A stretch of 26,591 nucleotides of DNA from positions 1 to 26,591 of IMG/VR virus record IMGVR_UViG_3300042549_001975. One strand, 5' to 3'. The notes under the pieces were generated by a model, which was not told where the DNA came from, did no database searches, and saw nothing but the letters and a program-made list of their open reading frames with translations. The position numbers and the translations under genes were made by a program. This DNA is from a virus. Below are positions 12,397 through 19,179 of this stretch, piece after piece (within the stretch, counting starts at the first letter, position 1; each line of letters opens with the position of its first letter).

Positions 12397-12435
12397 ACAG
12401 ATTCCCTGACAGTGGTGCAAAAGAAGGAGAGCCAG

Positions 12436-13113
12436 ATGGCTATCAATTTGAAATTGACTGGCGGTTTAACCGCCAATGGGGTGAAGTTGCTTGTCTACGG
12501 GCAAGCTGGTGCAGGCAAGACCACTTTGGTCAAGACGCTGCCCAATGTGATCGTATTGTCTGCCGAGGGTGGTTTGTTGTCCATTCAGGACGCTGACCTG
12601 CCTTACATCGAGATCACCAGCATGGACGATCTGCGCGAGGCTTTCACATGGTGCAGAGACAGCAAGGAGGCATCGGGCTTTGAGTCTGTGGCGCTTGACT
12701 CAATCAGCGAGGTGGCAGAGGTGGTGCTGGCCCATGAGATGAAGAAGTCCAAGGACGGGCGTGCAGCTTATGGTGAGATGAATACCACCATGCAAGAGCT
12801 GATTCGGGCCTTTCGTGATTTGCCGGGCAAGCATGTCTACATGAGCGCCAAGCTGGAGAAATCCACCGATGAGATGGGCAAGATGCTTTATAACCCCGGC
12901 ATGCCAGGCAAGAGCTTGACGCAAGGTTTGCCGTACTTCTTTGATGAGGTGTTGGCCCTGCGTGTTGAGCGTGATGCCGAGGGCGTGACCCAGCGAGCGC
13001 TGATGTGCGACAGCGATGGCCTGTGGCTGGCCAAAGATCGCTCGGGCAAGCTGGAGGCTTGGGAAGCACCAGACCTTGGTGCAATCATTGCCAAGATTGG
13101 GGGCAAGTCATGA
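12436..13113 (+). CDS. Sak4-like RecA-fold ATPase (AAA_24), recombination
   Basis: A 225-aa ATPase with Walker A G-Q-A-G-A-G-K-T at residues 22-29, a Walker B-like V-A-L-D-S at 85-89, and V-Y-M-S-A-K-L-E-K motifs further on. This is the layout of the phage nucleotide-binding family AAA_24. It includes Sak4 proteins, which bind single-stranded DNA and promote annealing or strand invasion. Its neighbours (DUF669 ssDNA-binding protein, Cas4-like nuclease) form the expected recombination set. I chose ATG 12436 because AAGGAGA lies 6 nt before it. An in-frame ATG at 12361 lies inside the promoter and has no RBS. It is the first gene of the early operon. Confidence 0.85.
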   Translation: MAINLKLTGGLTANGVKLLVYGQAGAGKTTLVKTLPNVIVLSAEGGLLSIQDADLPYIEITSMDDLREAFTWCRDSKEASGFESVALDSISEVAEVVLAHEMKKSKDGRAAYGEMNTTMQELIRAFRDLPGKHVYMSAKLEKSTDEMGKMLYNPGMPGKSLTQGLPYFFDEVLALRVERDAEGVTQRALMCDSDGLWLAKDRSGKLEAWEAPDLGAIIAKIGGKS

Positions 13114-13295
13114 AAAATAATGACCAAGCCTTTCCAGTTGGCTACAACGGGCACCTTGGCATGACGTTGAGAGATTACTTTGCGGCCAAGGCGATGCAAG
13201 GAATGATGGTTGAGATTGAAGAGCCAATTTGTGATTACATTGCAAAGCAGGCTTACAAAATGGCAGACGCCATGCTGAAAGCGAGGACACCATGA
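13110..13295 (+). CDS. Small conserved phage protein (G-M-T-L-R-D-Y-F-A type)
   Basis: A 61-aa protein reading H-L-G-M-T-L-R-D-Y-F-A-A-K-A-M-Q-G-M in the first half and I-A-K-Q-A-Y-K-M-A-D-A-M-L-K-A-R at the end. I recall this pair of motifs from many short phage proteins of unknown function. It is helical, with no membrane segment. Both ends are coupled: ATGA with the ATPase gene at 13110-13113 and with the next gene at 13292-13295. Position between recombination genes hints at an accessory role in that module. Confidence 0.75.
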   Translation: MKNNDQAFPVGYNGHLGMTLRDYFAAKAMQGMMVEIEEPICDYIAKQAYKMADAMLKARTP

Positions 13296-13702
13296 AGATA
13301 CCAACCAACATGTTGCCAAACAATATGGAAGAACTGGCCGTGATGTGGCTCAGAGCAAAGCAAGAAGAAAAAGATGCAACAGAAGATCGACGCGATATTG
13401 AGGACCACATCAAGAAGCTGGCACGTATCTCAGACCAGCTCGACAGCACTGAGACCGTTGGTGCAGCAGGGTTTGAGATCAAGATCGAGGGACGCATTGA
13501 CCGCAAGGTCGATTCCGAGAAGCTGCAAATGCTTGCCACTGAGGCCGGACTGAGCGATCACCTTGCAACACTTTTCCGGTGGAAGCCGGAGATCAACATG
13601 TCGGTCTGGAAAGCAGCTGATGAAACAATCACCGGGCCTCTGGCTGGTGCTATCACGGCCAAGCCTGGCCGTCCATCTTTCAAAATCATCCCTAAGGAGT
13701 AA
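13292..13702 (+). CDS. Conserved phage protein of recombination module
   Basis: A 136-aa protein. The N-terminal third is a charged helix (A-V-M-W-L-R-A-K-Q-E-E-K-D-A-T-E-D-R-R). A beta-rich part (G-F-E-I-K-I-E-G-R-I-D-R-K-V-D) and a helix with L-F-R-W-K-P-E-I-N-M-S-V-W-K follow. The last residues (F-K-I-I-P-K-E) are basic. Genes of this shape commonly sit between Sak4-type ATPases and DUF669 proteins in phages. That supports a role with them, but I know no activity. An AAGGAG sequence at its 3' end serves the next gene. Confidence 0.75.
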   Translation: MKIPTNMLPNNMEELAVMWLRAKQEEKDATEDRRDIEDHIKKLARISDQLDSTETVGAAGFEIKIEGRIDRKVDSEKLQMLATEAGLSDHLATLFRWKPEINMSVWKAADETITGPLAGAITAKPGRPSFKIIPKE

Positions 13703-13705
13703 ATC

Positions 13706-14191
13706 ATGGCTTTTTTATCTGAGACTTTTGACATCAACGAATTGCCTGTTGGCAACACTGGAAGCTTTGAGCCTTTGCCTGCTGGCTGGTACACCGCCAC
13801 CATCTCGCAATCCGAGCTGAAGGCCACCAAGGCCAACAACGGCCAATACATCAAGTTGCGTTACGACATCACTGGACCAACGCACCAGGGTCGTGTGGTG
13901 TTTGGCAACTTGAACATCAAGAACGCCAATCCTAAGGCTGAGGAGATTGGTCGCCAGCAGTTGGGCGACATCATGCGTGCAATTGGCCTGGCGAAGGTGA
14001 CTGATACCGATCAGTTGATTGGTGGCCAGATTGGCATCAAGCTGGAGGTCAAGCAAGACGCTCAGTATGGCCCAAGCAACGAGGTAAAGGGCTTTAAGTC
14101 TGTTTCTGGCAGTGCAGCGCCTGCGGCCTCCATGCCTGTTGCCAGTGCGCCATCTGCTGGCAAGGCCGCGCCACCATGGGCTAAGAAGTAA
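13706..14191 (+). CDS. DUF669-family protein, putative ssDNA-binding protein
   Basis: A 161-aa protein with the DUF669 pattern: P-L-P-A-G-W-Y-T-A-T-I-S-Q-S-E-L-K at about 24-40, then G-Q-Y-I-K-L-R-Y-D-I-T-G-P, G-R-V-V-F-G-N-L-N-I-K-N and a helix E-E-I-G-R-Q-Q-L-G-D-I-M-R-A-I-G. The last 30 residues are a flexible Ala/Pro/Ser linker ending P-P-W-A-K-K. That resembles the acidic/aromatic tails of SSB proteins in being disordered, though it is basic here. Known genetic contexts place DUF669 with Sak/Sak4 and nucleases. The protein probably covers single-stranded DNA during recombination and replication. GGAG lies upstream of the ATG at 13706. Confidence 0.82.
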   Translation: MAFLSETFDINELPVGNTGSFEPLPAGWYTATISQSELKATKANNGQYIKLRYDITGPTHQGRVVFGNLNIKNANPKAEEIGRQQLGDIMRAIGLAKVTDTDQLIGGQIGIKLEVKQDAQYGPSNEVKGFKSVSGSAAPAASMPVASAPSAGKAAPPWAKK

Positions 14192-14201
14192 GCAAAAGAA
14201 A

Positions 14202-14225
14202 GCCCCGGCTCGTGAAGGCCGGGGC
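14202..14225 (+). repeat. Hairpin between DUF669 and nuclease genes
   Basis: GCCCCGGC (14202-14209) pairs with GCCGGGGC (14218-14225) around an 8-nt loop: a perfect 8-bp G-C stem. It lies 13 nt before the ribosome binding site of the nuclease gene. No T-run follows, so it is not a clear terminator. RNA processing, partial termination or mRNA stabilisation are options. Confidence 0.6.
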
Positions 14226-14247
14226 AAAGTTCCCAACAGGAGAAACC

Positions 14248-15273
14248 ATGAAAATACCCGAGAGTGATCATAACATTCAGGCGCTGATTGACAAGCACCA
14301 TGAAGCCACTGCCGAAGTGCCTAGACCGCATCTTGGGGCCAGTACCTTGGGCCATGTTTGCGACCGATGGCTTTGGCTGTCGTTTCGGTGGGCTGTTCAG
14401 CCTGAGTTCTCTGGCCGCATCCTGCGATTGTTCCGCCGTGGCCACCAAGAAGAAGCCAATATCATCAGCGACCTGCGGGCCATTGGTCTGGATGTGCGCA
14501 AGGTGTCGAGCCAGCACAGGGTTGATTTTGGTAGTCATGTGTCTGGATCTCTGGACGCCATCATCGACTCTGGTGTGCCTGAAGCACCCAAGACCAAGCA
14601 TGTGGCTGAGTTCAAGACGCACTCCAAAAAATCCTTTGATGCTTTGGTGAAGGATGGTGTGGAGAAGTCCAAGCCCGAGCACTTTGTGCAGATGCAGGTC
14701 TACATGGCCGGGACTGGTCTAGACCGTGCGCTTTATCTGGCGGTGTGTAAGGACGATGACCGTATCCATACCGAGCGCGTGAAGCTGGACAAGGATATGG
14801 CTAACAAGGCCATTCGCCGAGGGCACTACATTACTCTGAGTGACCGGATGCCGGAGCCAATCAGCACTGATGCAAGCTGGTATCACTGCAAGTTTTGCGA
14901 TGCGCACGAGTTCTGTCACAGCACTAAGACCACCAAGCATGTGAACTGCCGCACCTGTGCACACAGCACGGCCACCAAGGCCAGCGAATGGCATTGTGCC
15001 AAGTGGGATGCTGTGATCCCGGTGGATGCCCAACGCACGGGCTGTGAAGGACATGTCCTACATCCTGATCTGGTGGCCTGGCAGCGCAAAGATGGGCCAG
15101 ACGAATGGACGGCTGTTTATGTGGTTGGTGGCGTGACCGTGGCCAACGGTGACCCAGAGCAAGAGGGTGTGTTCAGCTCCAAGGAGCTGCTTGCAAACGC
15201 TGCTGCCTGCGCCAGCGGTGATTCTTTTATTGCAGAGATGCGCAAGGACTTCGGCGGGAGGATTGTGGGATGA
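14248..15273 (+). CDS. Cas4/RecB-type PD-(D/E)XK exonuclease with Fe-S cysteines
   Basis: A 341-aa nuclease for DNA-end processing in phage recombination. Active-site motifs: G-S-L-D (D103), E-F-K (E121, K123) and Q-x-x-x-Y (Q148-Y152). C38 in L-G-H-V-C-D-R-W-L-W-L, together with C214, C217 and C223 in H-C-K-F-C-D-A-H-E-F-C, gives the one-plus-three cysteine pattern of the 4Fe-4S cluster in Cas4/AddB nucleases. A second Cys set follows (C234, C237, C250, C266), probably a zinc ribbon, and is not part of the basic fold. I chose ATG 14248 because AGGAG lies 5 nt upstream. A longer frame to 14212 would run through the hairpin. It is followed by an ATGA overlap. Confidence 0.88.
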   Translation: MKIPESDHNIQALIDKHHEATAEVPRPHLGASTLGHVCDRWLWLSFRWAVQPEFSGRILRLFRRGHQEEANIISDLRAIGLDVRKVSSQHRVDFGSHVSGSLDAIIDSGVPEAPKTKHVAEFKTHSKKSFDALVKDGVEKSKPEHFVQMQVYMAGTGLDRALYLAVCKDDDRIHTERVKLDKDMANKAIRRGHYITLSDRMPEPISTDASWYHCKFCDAHEFCHSTKTTKHVNCRTCAHSTATKASEWHCAKWDAVIPVDAQRTGCEGHVLHPDLVAWQRKDGPDEWTAVYVVGGVTVANGDPEQEGVFSSKELLANAAACASGDSFIAEMRKDFGGRIVG

Positions 15274-15656
15274 CTATCGAAGCAATGAAGCTGGCGCTGG
15301 AGGCGTTGGAGATGTTGGCGCGGTATGAGAATCCTGAAACTAGGATTCAAGTCAGGAAGCCTAAAGACGGTGGGCCGATTGTGACCATGTATCCGCATAA
15401 GGTTGCAACCGATGCGGCAGATGACCTCCGCACCGCCATCGCAGAAGCTGAGAAACAGGAGCCGCATGAACTGCTTTGCGTGTGCGGCGCAACGTGGTGC
15501 ATTTACGCAGATAGCGGCGAAGAGCTTGTGAATGCCCCACCCGCAGCACAGCGCCAGCATGTGACAGACGGCTCTCCTTGTTGGTGCGAACCAGAAACCA
15601 GCTACACGGACCCAGAGACAGGCGCGTCTGTGATTGTTCACAAGGAGCCGCAATGA
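15270..15656 (+). CDS. Cassette-type small phage protein with cysteine-rich centre
   Basis: A 128-aa protein. It starts with a helix (A-M-K-L-A-L-E-A-L-E-M-L-A-R-Y-E) typical of many short phage proteins, then a second helix (D-D-L-R-T-A-I-A-E-A-E). A cysteine-bearing stretch follows (L-L-C-V-C-G-A-T-W-C, later P-C-W-C-E-P). The junction N-A-P-P-A-A-Q-R-Q lies in DNA identical over 18 bases to part of the 19750 gene, so the gene looks assembled from exchangeable cassettes. ATGA overlaps occur at both ends. Function unknown; the cysteines could bind metal. Confidence 0.7.
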   Translation: MTIEAMKLALEALEMLARYENPETRIQVRKPKDGGPIVTMYPHKVATDAADDLRTAIAEAEKQEPHELLCVCGATWCIYADSGEELVNAPPAAQRQHVTDGSPCWCEPETSYTDPETGASVIVHKEPQ

Positions 15657-15868
15657 CCACAACAGAGCAACTGATGACGCAAGAAGAACTCGCCTTCCGT
15701 TGGAAGATTAGCGAGGCTACTTTGGAGCGCGACAGATCACTCAAGCAGGGATGTCGATACCTCAAGCTGGGCGGTCTGATTCGTTACCGCATTCAAGATG
15801 TGTTGGATTATGAAGTAGCCTGCACGCATGAGCCGAAAGCCAAACTCAAGGAGAAGAACAATGGCTGA
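15653..15868 (+). CDS. Winged-helix/excisionase-like DNA-binding protein
   Basis: A 71-aa protein matching the AlpA/MerR-like helix-turn-helix layout: M-T-Q-E-E-L-A-F-R-W-K-I-S-E-A-T-L-E-R-D, then C-R-Y-L-K-L-G-G-L-I-R-Y-R-I-Q-D-V-L-D-Y-E. The L-G-x-x-I-R-Y-R-x-x-D-V-x-x-Y-E ending is the wing and last helix of excisionase-type domains. No integrase is seen nearby, so a transcriptional or replication-related role is more likely than excision. The start at 15653 overlaps the previous stop (ATGA). Confidence 0.8.
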   Translation: MTTTEQLMTQEELAFRWKISEATLERDRSLKQGCRYLKLGGLIRYRIQDVLDYEVACTHEPKAKLKEKNNG

Positions 15869-16139
15869 AGAAGTGTCACTTGAAGTCGCCATTGAAGTGG
15901 TGCTGCGAAACGGGCCGACCTTCGAAACGATTGCAGGGCTTTGCAAGATGGCAGCAGAAGCCGAGCGCAATCGCACATGGACGCAGGCGCACTGGACCGA
16001 GTACGAGCGCAGCATTGCCGCAGCCGAACGCAAGCGCCTGCACGACAAGTTCATGGAGATTCACAAGTCGCAGCAGCACAGCAACAACTACTGGCACTTT
16101 GCCGCACGCAAGATCATGGAGGAACCTGATGTTGCGTGA
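15861..16139 (+). CDS. Hypothetical helical phage protein
   Basis: A 92-aa protein, all helical by appearance. It has an N-terminal S-L-E-V-A-I-E-V-V-L-R-N-G-P-T-F-E-T-I region and a charged helix (Y-E-R-S-I-A-A-A-E-R-K-R-L-H-D-K-F). The end is rich in His, Asn and Trp (H-S-N-N-Y-W-H-F-A-A-R). AAGGAG lies before the ATG at 15861. It overlaps the HTH gene by 8 nt and the helicase by 11 nt, so it is translated with them. I do not recognise the family. Confidence 0.72.
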   Translation: MAEEVSLEVAIEVVLRNGPTFETIAGLCKMAAEAERNRTWTQAHWTEYERSIAAAERKRLHDKFMEIHKSQQHSNNYWHFAARKIMEEPDVA

Positions 16140-17718
16140 CTACCAACAGCGAACCATCGACCAGCTCTATGCCTGGTTTGAGGCAGGCCACGCAGGCAAC
16201 CCTTGCCTGGTGCTTCCCACCGGATCGGGCAAGAGCCATATCGTGGCCGCGCTGTGCAAGGACGCGCTGCAGAACTGGCCTGAGACCGTGGTGCTGATGC
16301 TGACGCATGTGAAGGAGCTGATCGAGCAGAATGCCGAGAAGATGCGCCAGCACTGGCCAGGTGCGCCGATGGGCATCTACAGCGCCAGCATCGGAAAGAA
16401 GCAACTCGGTGAGCCGATCACCTTTGCTGGCATTCAGTCGGTGCGAAGCAAGGCCAAGGAGCTGGGCCATATCGATCTGGTCATCATCGACGAGTGCCAT
16501 CTGGTCAATCACAAGGACGAGGGTGGTTATCGCAAGCTGCTGGCCGAGTTGAAGGCAATCAATCCTGCGCTGCGCGTGATTGGCCTCACGGCCACGCCTT
16601 ACCGCCTGGGGCACGGACTGATAACCGATAAGCCTGCCCTGTTCGATGCCCTGATCGAGCCTGTGAGCATCGAGGAGCTGGTCTTTAAGGGTTACCTAGC
16701 CACCTTGCGGTCCAAGGTCACCAGGTCCAAGCTGGATGTGACTGGCGTGCACAAGCGTGGGGGCGAGTTCATCGAGGCCGAGCTACAGGCAGCCGTTGAC
16801 ACCGACGACAACAATCAGCGGGTGGTGCGTGAGGTCATTGAGCTGTCAAGAGATCGCAAGGCCTGGCTGGTGTTCTGCACAGGCGTCAAGCACGCACAGC
16901 ATGTAGCCGAAGTCCTACGCCAGCAAGGCGTGAACGCTGAGTGCGTGACGGGTGAAACTCCGAAGAAGGAACGCGAGCGAATGCTGACAGAGTTCAAGGC
17001 TGGCCGTCTACGCGCCCTGACCAATGCCAACGTGCTGACCACTGGGTTTGACTATCCTGACATCGACCTGATTGCCATGCTGCGCCCGACCATGAGCGCC
17101 AGCCTATATGTCCAGATGGCAGGACGAGGCATGAGGGTGAAGTCGCACACCGATCACTGCCTGGTGCTGGACTTCGCAGGGGTGGTGGCCACACACGGGC
17201 CGATCACTGCAGTGCAGCCGCCGAAGAAGGGTGGCGATGGCAATGGCGAAGCGCCAGTCAAAGTCTGCGAGAACTGCGACGAGCTGGTGCATATCTCGGT
17301 GATGGTTTGCCCAACATGCCAGCACCCCTTCCCGGTTAAAGAGGTTAAGAAGCTGCAACTTCGCAATGACGACATCATGGGCTTGGAAGGCCAAGAGTTA
17401 GAGGTGACAAGTTGGGCATGGCGTAAGCATTTAAGCAAGCAATCAGGCAAAGAAATGCTGGCTGTGACGTACTACGGCAGTTTGAGTGATACGCCGATTA
17501 CCGAATACTTACCAATTGCACATGAAGGTTATGCGGGGCAGATGGCTGTGCAAAAGCTGATCACAATTGCCGAGCGTGCCCAAATCGTGCGTGGCGGCCT
17601 GAATGTGCCAACAATGATTGAGATGGCGCAGAACATGAACAATGCCACACCGCCATCAATAATTGAGTATCGCAAGGACGGTAAATTTTTTAAAGTAACG
17701 CGAAGGAAATGGGAATGA
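16129..17718 (+). CDS. SF2 DEAD/DEAH-type helicase with zinc ribbon
   Basis: A 529-aa superfamily 2 helicase. Motif I is P-T-G-S-G-K-S (30-36), motif II D-E-C-H (121-124), motif III T-A-T-P-Y-R (154-159) and motif VI Q-M-A-G-R-G-M-R (329-336). L-R-D-Y-Q-Q-R at the start is the Q-motif-like entry. After the two RecA lobes a zinc ribbon is formed by C380/C383 and C394/C397. A C-terminal domain of about 120 residues follows, with a more AT-rich codon mix than the core. It probably remodels branched DNA or assists replication and repair in the early module. The ATG is at 16129, just after GGAGGAA. Its end overlaps the next gene (ATGA). Confidence 0.94.
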   Translation: MLRDYQQRTIDQLYAWFEAGHAGNPCLVLPTGSGKSHIVAALCKDALQNWPETVVLMLTHVKELIEQNAEKMRQHWPGAPMGIYSASIGKKQLGEPITFAGIQSVRSKAKELGHIDLVIIDECHLVNHKDEGGYRKLLAELKAINPALRVIGLTATPYRLGHGLITDKPALFDALIEPVSIEELVFKGYLATLRSKVTRSKLDVTGVHKRGGEFIEAELQAAVDTDDNNQRVVREVIELSRDRKAWLVFCTGVKHAQHVAEVLRQQGVNAECVTGETPKKERERMLTEFKAGRLRALTNANVLTTGFDYPDIDLIAMLRPTMSASLYVQMAGRGMRVKSHTDHCLVLDFAGVVATHGPITAVQPPKKGGDGNGEAPVKVCENCDELVHISVMVCPTCQHPFPVKEVKKLQLRNDDIMGLEGQELEVTSWAWRKHLSKQSGKEMLAVTYYGSLSDTPITEYLPIAHEGYAGQMAVQKLITIAERAQIVRGGLNVPTMIEMAQNMNNATPPSIIEYRKDGKFFKVTRRKWE

Positions 17719-17906
17719 GACACACCGAACCAGAGTTCTTAGTCCAGTGGCGCGAGTGGGACCGCGCTGGCCCACCGCGCTGCTGCCACACCTGTGAGAG
17801 CTACGGCAACGATGGGCTTTGTGTTGAGTTCTTTATGACCCCGCCTGCTGAGTTCGCTGAGGCTGTTGGCGAGTGCCCCAAGTGGGAAAGAGGAGTGCCG
17901 TTTTGA
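17715..17906 (+). CDS. Small zinc-finger-like phage protein
   Basis: A 63-aa protein with four spaced cysteines in the pattern C-x2-C-x8-C-x17-C (C24, C27, C36, C54), followed by P-K-W-E. The C-H-T-C...C...G-E-C spacing resembles the second cysteine set of the Cas4-like nuclease in the same operon. A metal-binding role is likely; the partner is unknown. ATG 17715 is preferred over 17709 because it forms ATGA with the helicase stop and leaves proper room for the AAGGA ribosome binding site. Confidence 0.72.
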   Translation: MRHTEPEFLVQWREWDRAGPPRCCHTCESYGNDGLCVEFFMTPPAEFAEAVGECPKWERGVPF

Positions 17907-18259
17907 CTGATCGCATACCCACCGAGCATGAGGAGCAGCGCGAGGTCGTGAAATGGTTTCGCCAGACCCATAGAGGCGTTCGCATCTTTGCAATCCCCAA
18001 CGGGGGCCAGAGAAGCATTGCAGCAGCCGCCAGGCTGAAGGTTGAGGGGGTATCTGCTGGCGTGCCTGATCTCTTTATCCCTGCCTGGCACTTGTGGGTG
18101 GAGATGAAGCGCATCAAGGGTGGCGTGCTAAGTGCAGAGCAAAAGGATTGGCTCAAGTATTTAGAGGAAGTGGGCTATTGTGCTAAAGTGTGCAAGGGTG
18201 CTGATGATGCGAAGGATCAGATCACTGCCTTTTTTAACCAACACAAGGACTCGCTATGA
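17903..18259 (+). CDS. VRR-NUC domain nuclease
   Basis: A 118-aa stand-alone VRR-NUC protein. Key features are E-E-Q-R-E-V-V-K-W-F near the start, I-P-N-G-G-Q-R (31-37), L-K-V-E-G-V-S-A-G-V-P-D-L (45-57) with the metal-binding D56, and W-V-E-M-K-R with E67 and K69. L-S-A-E-Q-K-D-W and the G-Y motif follow. The family comprises PD-(D/E)XK nucleases common in phages, thought to act on branched DNA such as Holliday junctions. The start is TTG at 17903: TTGA overlaps the previous stop, and AGGAG lies 7 nt upstream. No ATG is available in frame except one inside the preceding gene without an RBS. Confidence 0.92.
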   Translation: MTDRIPTEHEEQREVVKWFRQTHRGVRIFAIPNGGQRSIAAAARLKVEGVSAGVPDLFIPAWHLWVEMKRIKGGVLSAEQKDWLKYLEEVGYCAKVCKGADDAKDQITAFFNQHKDSL

Positions 18260-18408
18260 GTGAACAAACCAAAGACCGTTACATGACCATTCGACTGCCA
18301 GCAGATGTGGAGCTGGAGATTCGCAAGCACGCTGATCGCCACACCAGAACGCTGGCCGCACAGGTGCTGCACTACATCAAGCAGGGGTTGGCAAAAGAAA
18401 AGAAGTGA
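18256..18408 (+). CDS. Small ribbon-helix-helix (Arc-like) protein
   Basis: A 50-aa protein whose core, Y-M-T-I-R-L-P-A-D-V-E-L-E-I-R-K-H-A, is a ribbon strand followed by the first helix of an RHH fold. T-R-T-L-A-A-Q-V-L-H-Y-I-K-Q-G-L is the second helix. It should bind DNA as a dimer through its N-terminal strand and may control this operon or a late promoter. The ATG overlaps the nuclease stop (ATGA). It is the last gene before a gap containing a possible internal promoter. Confidence 0.78.
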   Translation: MSEQTKDRYMTIRLPADVELEIRKHADRHTRTLAAQVLHYIKQGLAKEKK

Positions 18409-18425
18409 TTAGGGTTTGTCCTAGG

Positions 18426-18456
18426 TTGATGATGCGGTGGGATATCGTGGTAAGAT
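18426..18456 (+). promoter_or_regulatory. Candidate internal promoter with extended -10
   Basis: TAAGAT at 18451-18456 preceded by TGG (extended -10 form), with TTGATG at 18426-18431 19 bp upstream. It lies in the 85-nt gap between the RHH gene and the 18494 gene, where the overlap chain is broken. Score by eye only. Confidence 0.4.
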
Positions 18457-18493
18457 GTGGGCATCGCAACAACCAAACCAGCAAGGAGCTGAC

Positions 18494-18697
18494 ATGGCAA
18501 ACCAAATGCACTTAGACAAATCAGGCACTGGCTTCACAAGCCGCACCGCTTGTGGCCGCAACATTCTGCGCACCCCAATGAGTACGGATTGGGAAAACTT
18601 CAAGATGGAAGCGCCTGCATACCGCTGCATTAAGTGCGTTGCAAGCAAACAGTTTGAAGTCAACACGCGTATGGACGCTCGCAAGGCCGCAGCTTAA
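18494..18697 (+). CDS. Small phage protein, possibly zinc-binding
   Basis: A 67-aa protein with S-G-T-G-F-T-S-R-T-A-C-G-R-N-I-L-R-T in its first half and Y-R-C-I-K-C-V-A-S-K-Q near the end. The cysteine after the first strand plus C-x2-C later could bind zinc with one more ligand. ATG 18494 has AAGGAG 6 nt upstream; an in-frame ATG at 18437 lies before the promoter candidate. Function unknown. Confidence 0.72.
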   Translation: MANQMHLDKSGTGFTSRTACGRNILRTPMSTDWENFKMEAPAYRCIKCVASKQFEVNTRMDARKAAA

Positions 18698-18703
18698 TCA
18701 ACC

Positions 18704-18718
18704 GGGGCCACTGGCCCC
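18704..18718 (+). repeat. Compact hairpin GGGGCC-ACT-GGCCCC
   Basis: A perfect 6-bp G-C stem with a 3-nt loop just after the 18494 gene. No T-run follows, so if it acts in termination it is weak or needs a factor. Stabilisation of the upstream mRNA is another option. Confidence 0.5.
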
Positions 18719-18736
18719 ACATTTAAGGAAAACCCC

Positions 18737-18880
18737 ATGAAGCACCACAAATATCACCAACACTACCAAGTCAAGGCCTCCAAGCTGCACGCTTGTGCAG
18801 AGGCTGCATTGGACCTGATCACAGCCCTTGTCATCGGCATTGGCTTGGCCGCCTGCCTGTTCTACGGGTGGTCGGCATGA
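18737..18880 (+). CDS. Small His-rich membrane protein, 47 aa
   Basis: The N-terminus is rich in His, Lys and Tyr (K-H-H-K-Y-H-Q-H-Y-Q), and one transmembrane helix follows (about residues 25-42, L-I-T-A-L-V-I-G-I-G-L-A-A-C-L-F-Y). AAGGAA lies 6 nt before the ATG and the stop forms ATGA with the next gene. Function unknown. A small early membrane protein could be an exclusion or host-modifying factor (inference). Confidence 0.62.
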   Translation: MKHHKYHQHYQVKASKLHACAEAALDLITALVIGIGLAACLFYGWSA

Positions 18881-19179
18881 GCTGCATGAACACCCAAATG
18901 ATGAACAGCCGCCAGTATGACGAGGACAGGGCCGAGGCTTTGGAATTTGCCATTGAAGACCGAGCTGCTGAACTACTGACGCATGGCGAGGCGTGCGACC
19001 CGATGGATGGTCATAACGTAATTGAGGCAATGGAAAGTGCCACACCAATTGACAAGAAACTTCTTGGGCAATGGCTTGCAACTGGTGACTATGCGGCTTG
19101 CGGCTTGTGGATGACCATGATCTCAATAGATTACTTCTCAAAGAAAGCCGATGAAATGGCGCGGGATGAATTGGCATGA
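18877..19179 (+). CDS. Hypothetical phage protein, 100 aa
   Basis: An acidic, helical protein with D-E-D-R-A-E-A-L-E-F-A-I-E-D-R-A-A-E-L-L in the first half. L-L-G-Q-W-L-A-T-G-D-Y-A-A-C-G-L-W and a final Y-F-S-K-K-A-D-E-M-A-R-D-E-L follow. I do not recognise a named family. The ATG at 18877 overlaps the previous stop; a second in-frame ATG lies three codons in and others follow closely, so the exact start is open. It is coupled to the next gene by ATGA at 19176-19179. Confidence 0.68.
   Translation: MSCMNTQMMNSRQYDEDRAEALEFAIEDRAAELLTHGEACDPMDGHNVIEAMESATPIDKKLLGQWLATGDYAACGLWMTMISIDYFSKKADEMARDELA

Noticed and set aside
12361-12435. N-terminal extension of the Sak4-like ATPase to ATG 12361
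   Set aside because: No ribosome binding site there; the extension covers the promoter region, while ATG 12436 has a strong AAGGAGA and matches the family start.
15653-15868. Excisionase role for the winged-helix protein
   Set aside because: The fold fits, but no integrase or attachment-site repeat is seen in the window, so lysogenic excision is not supported.
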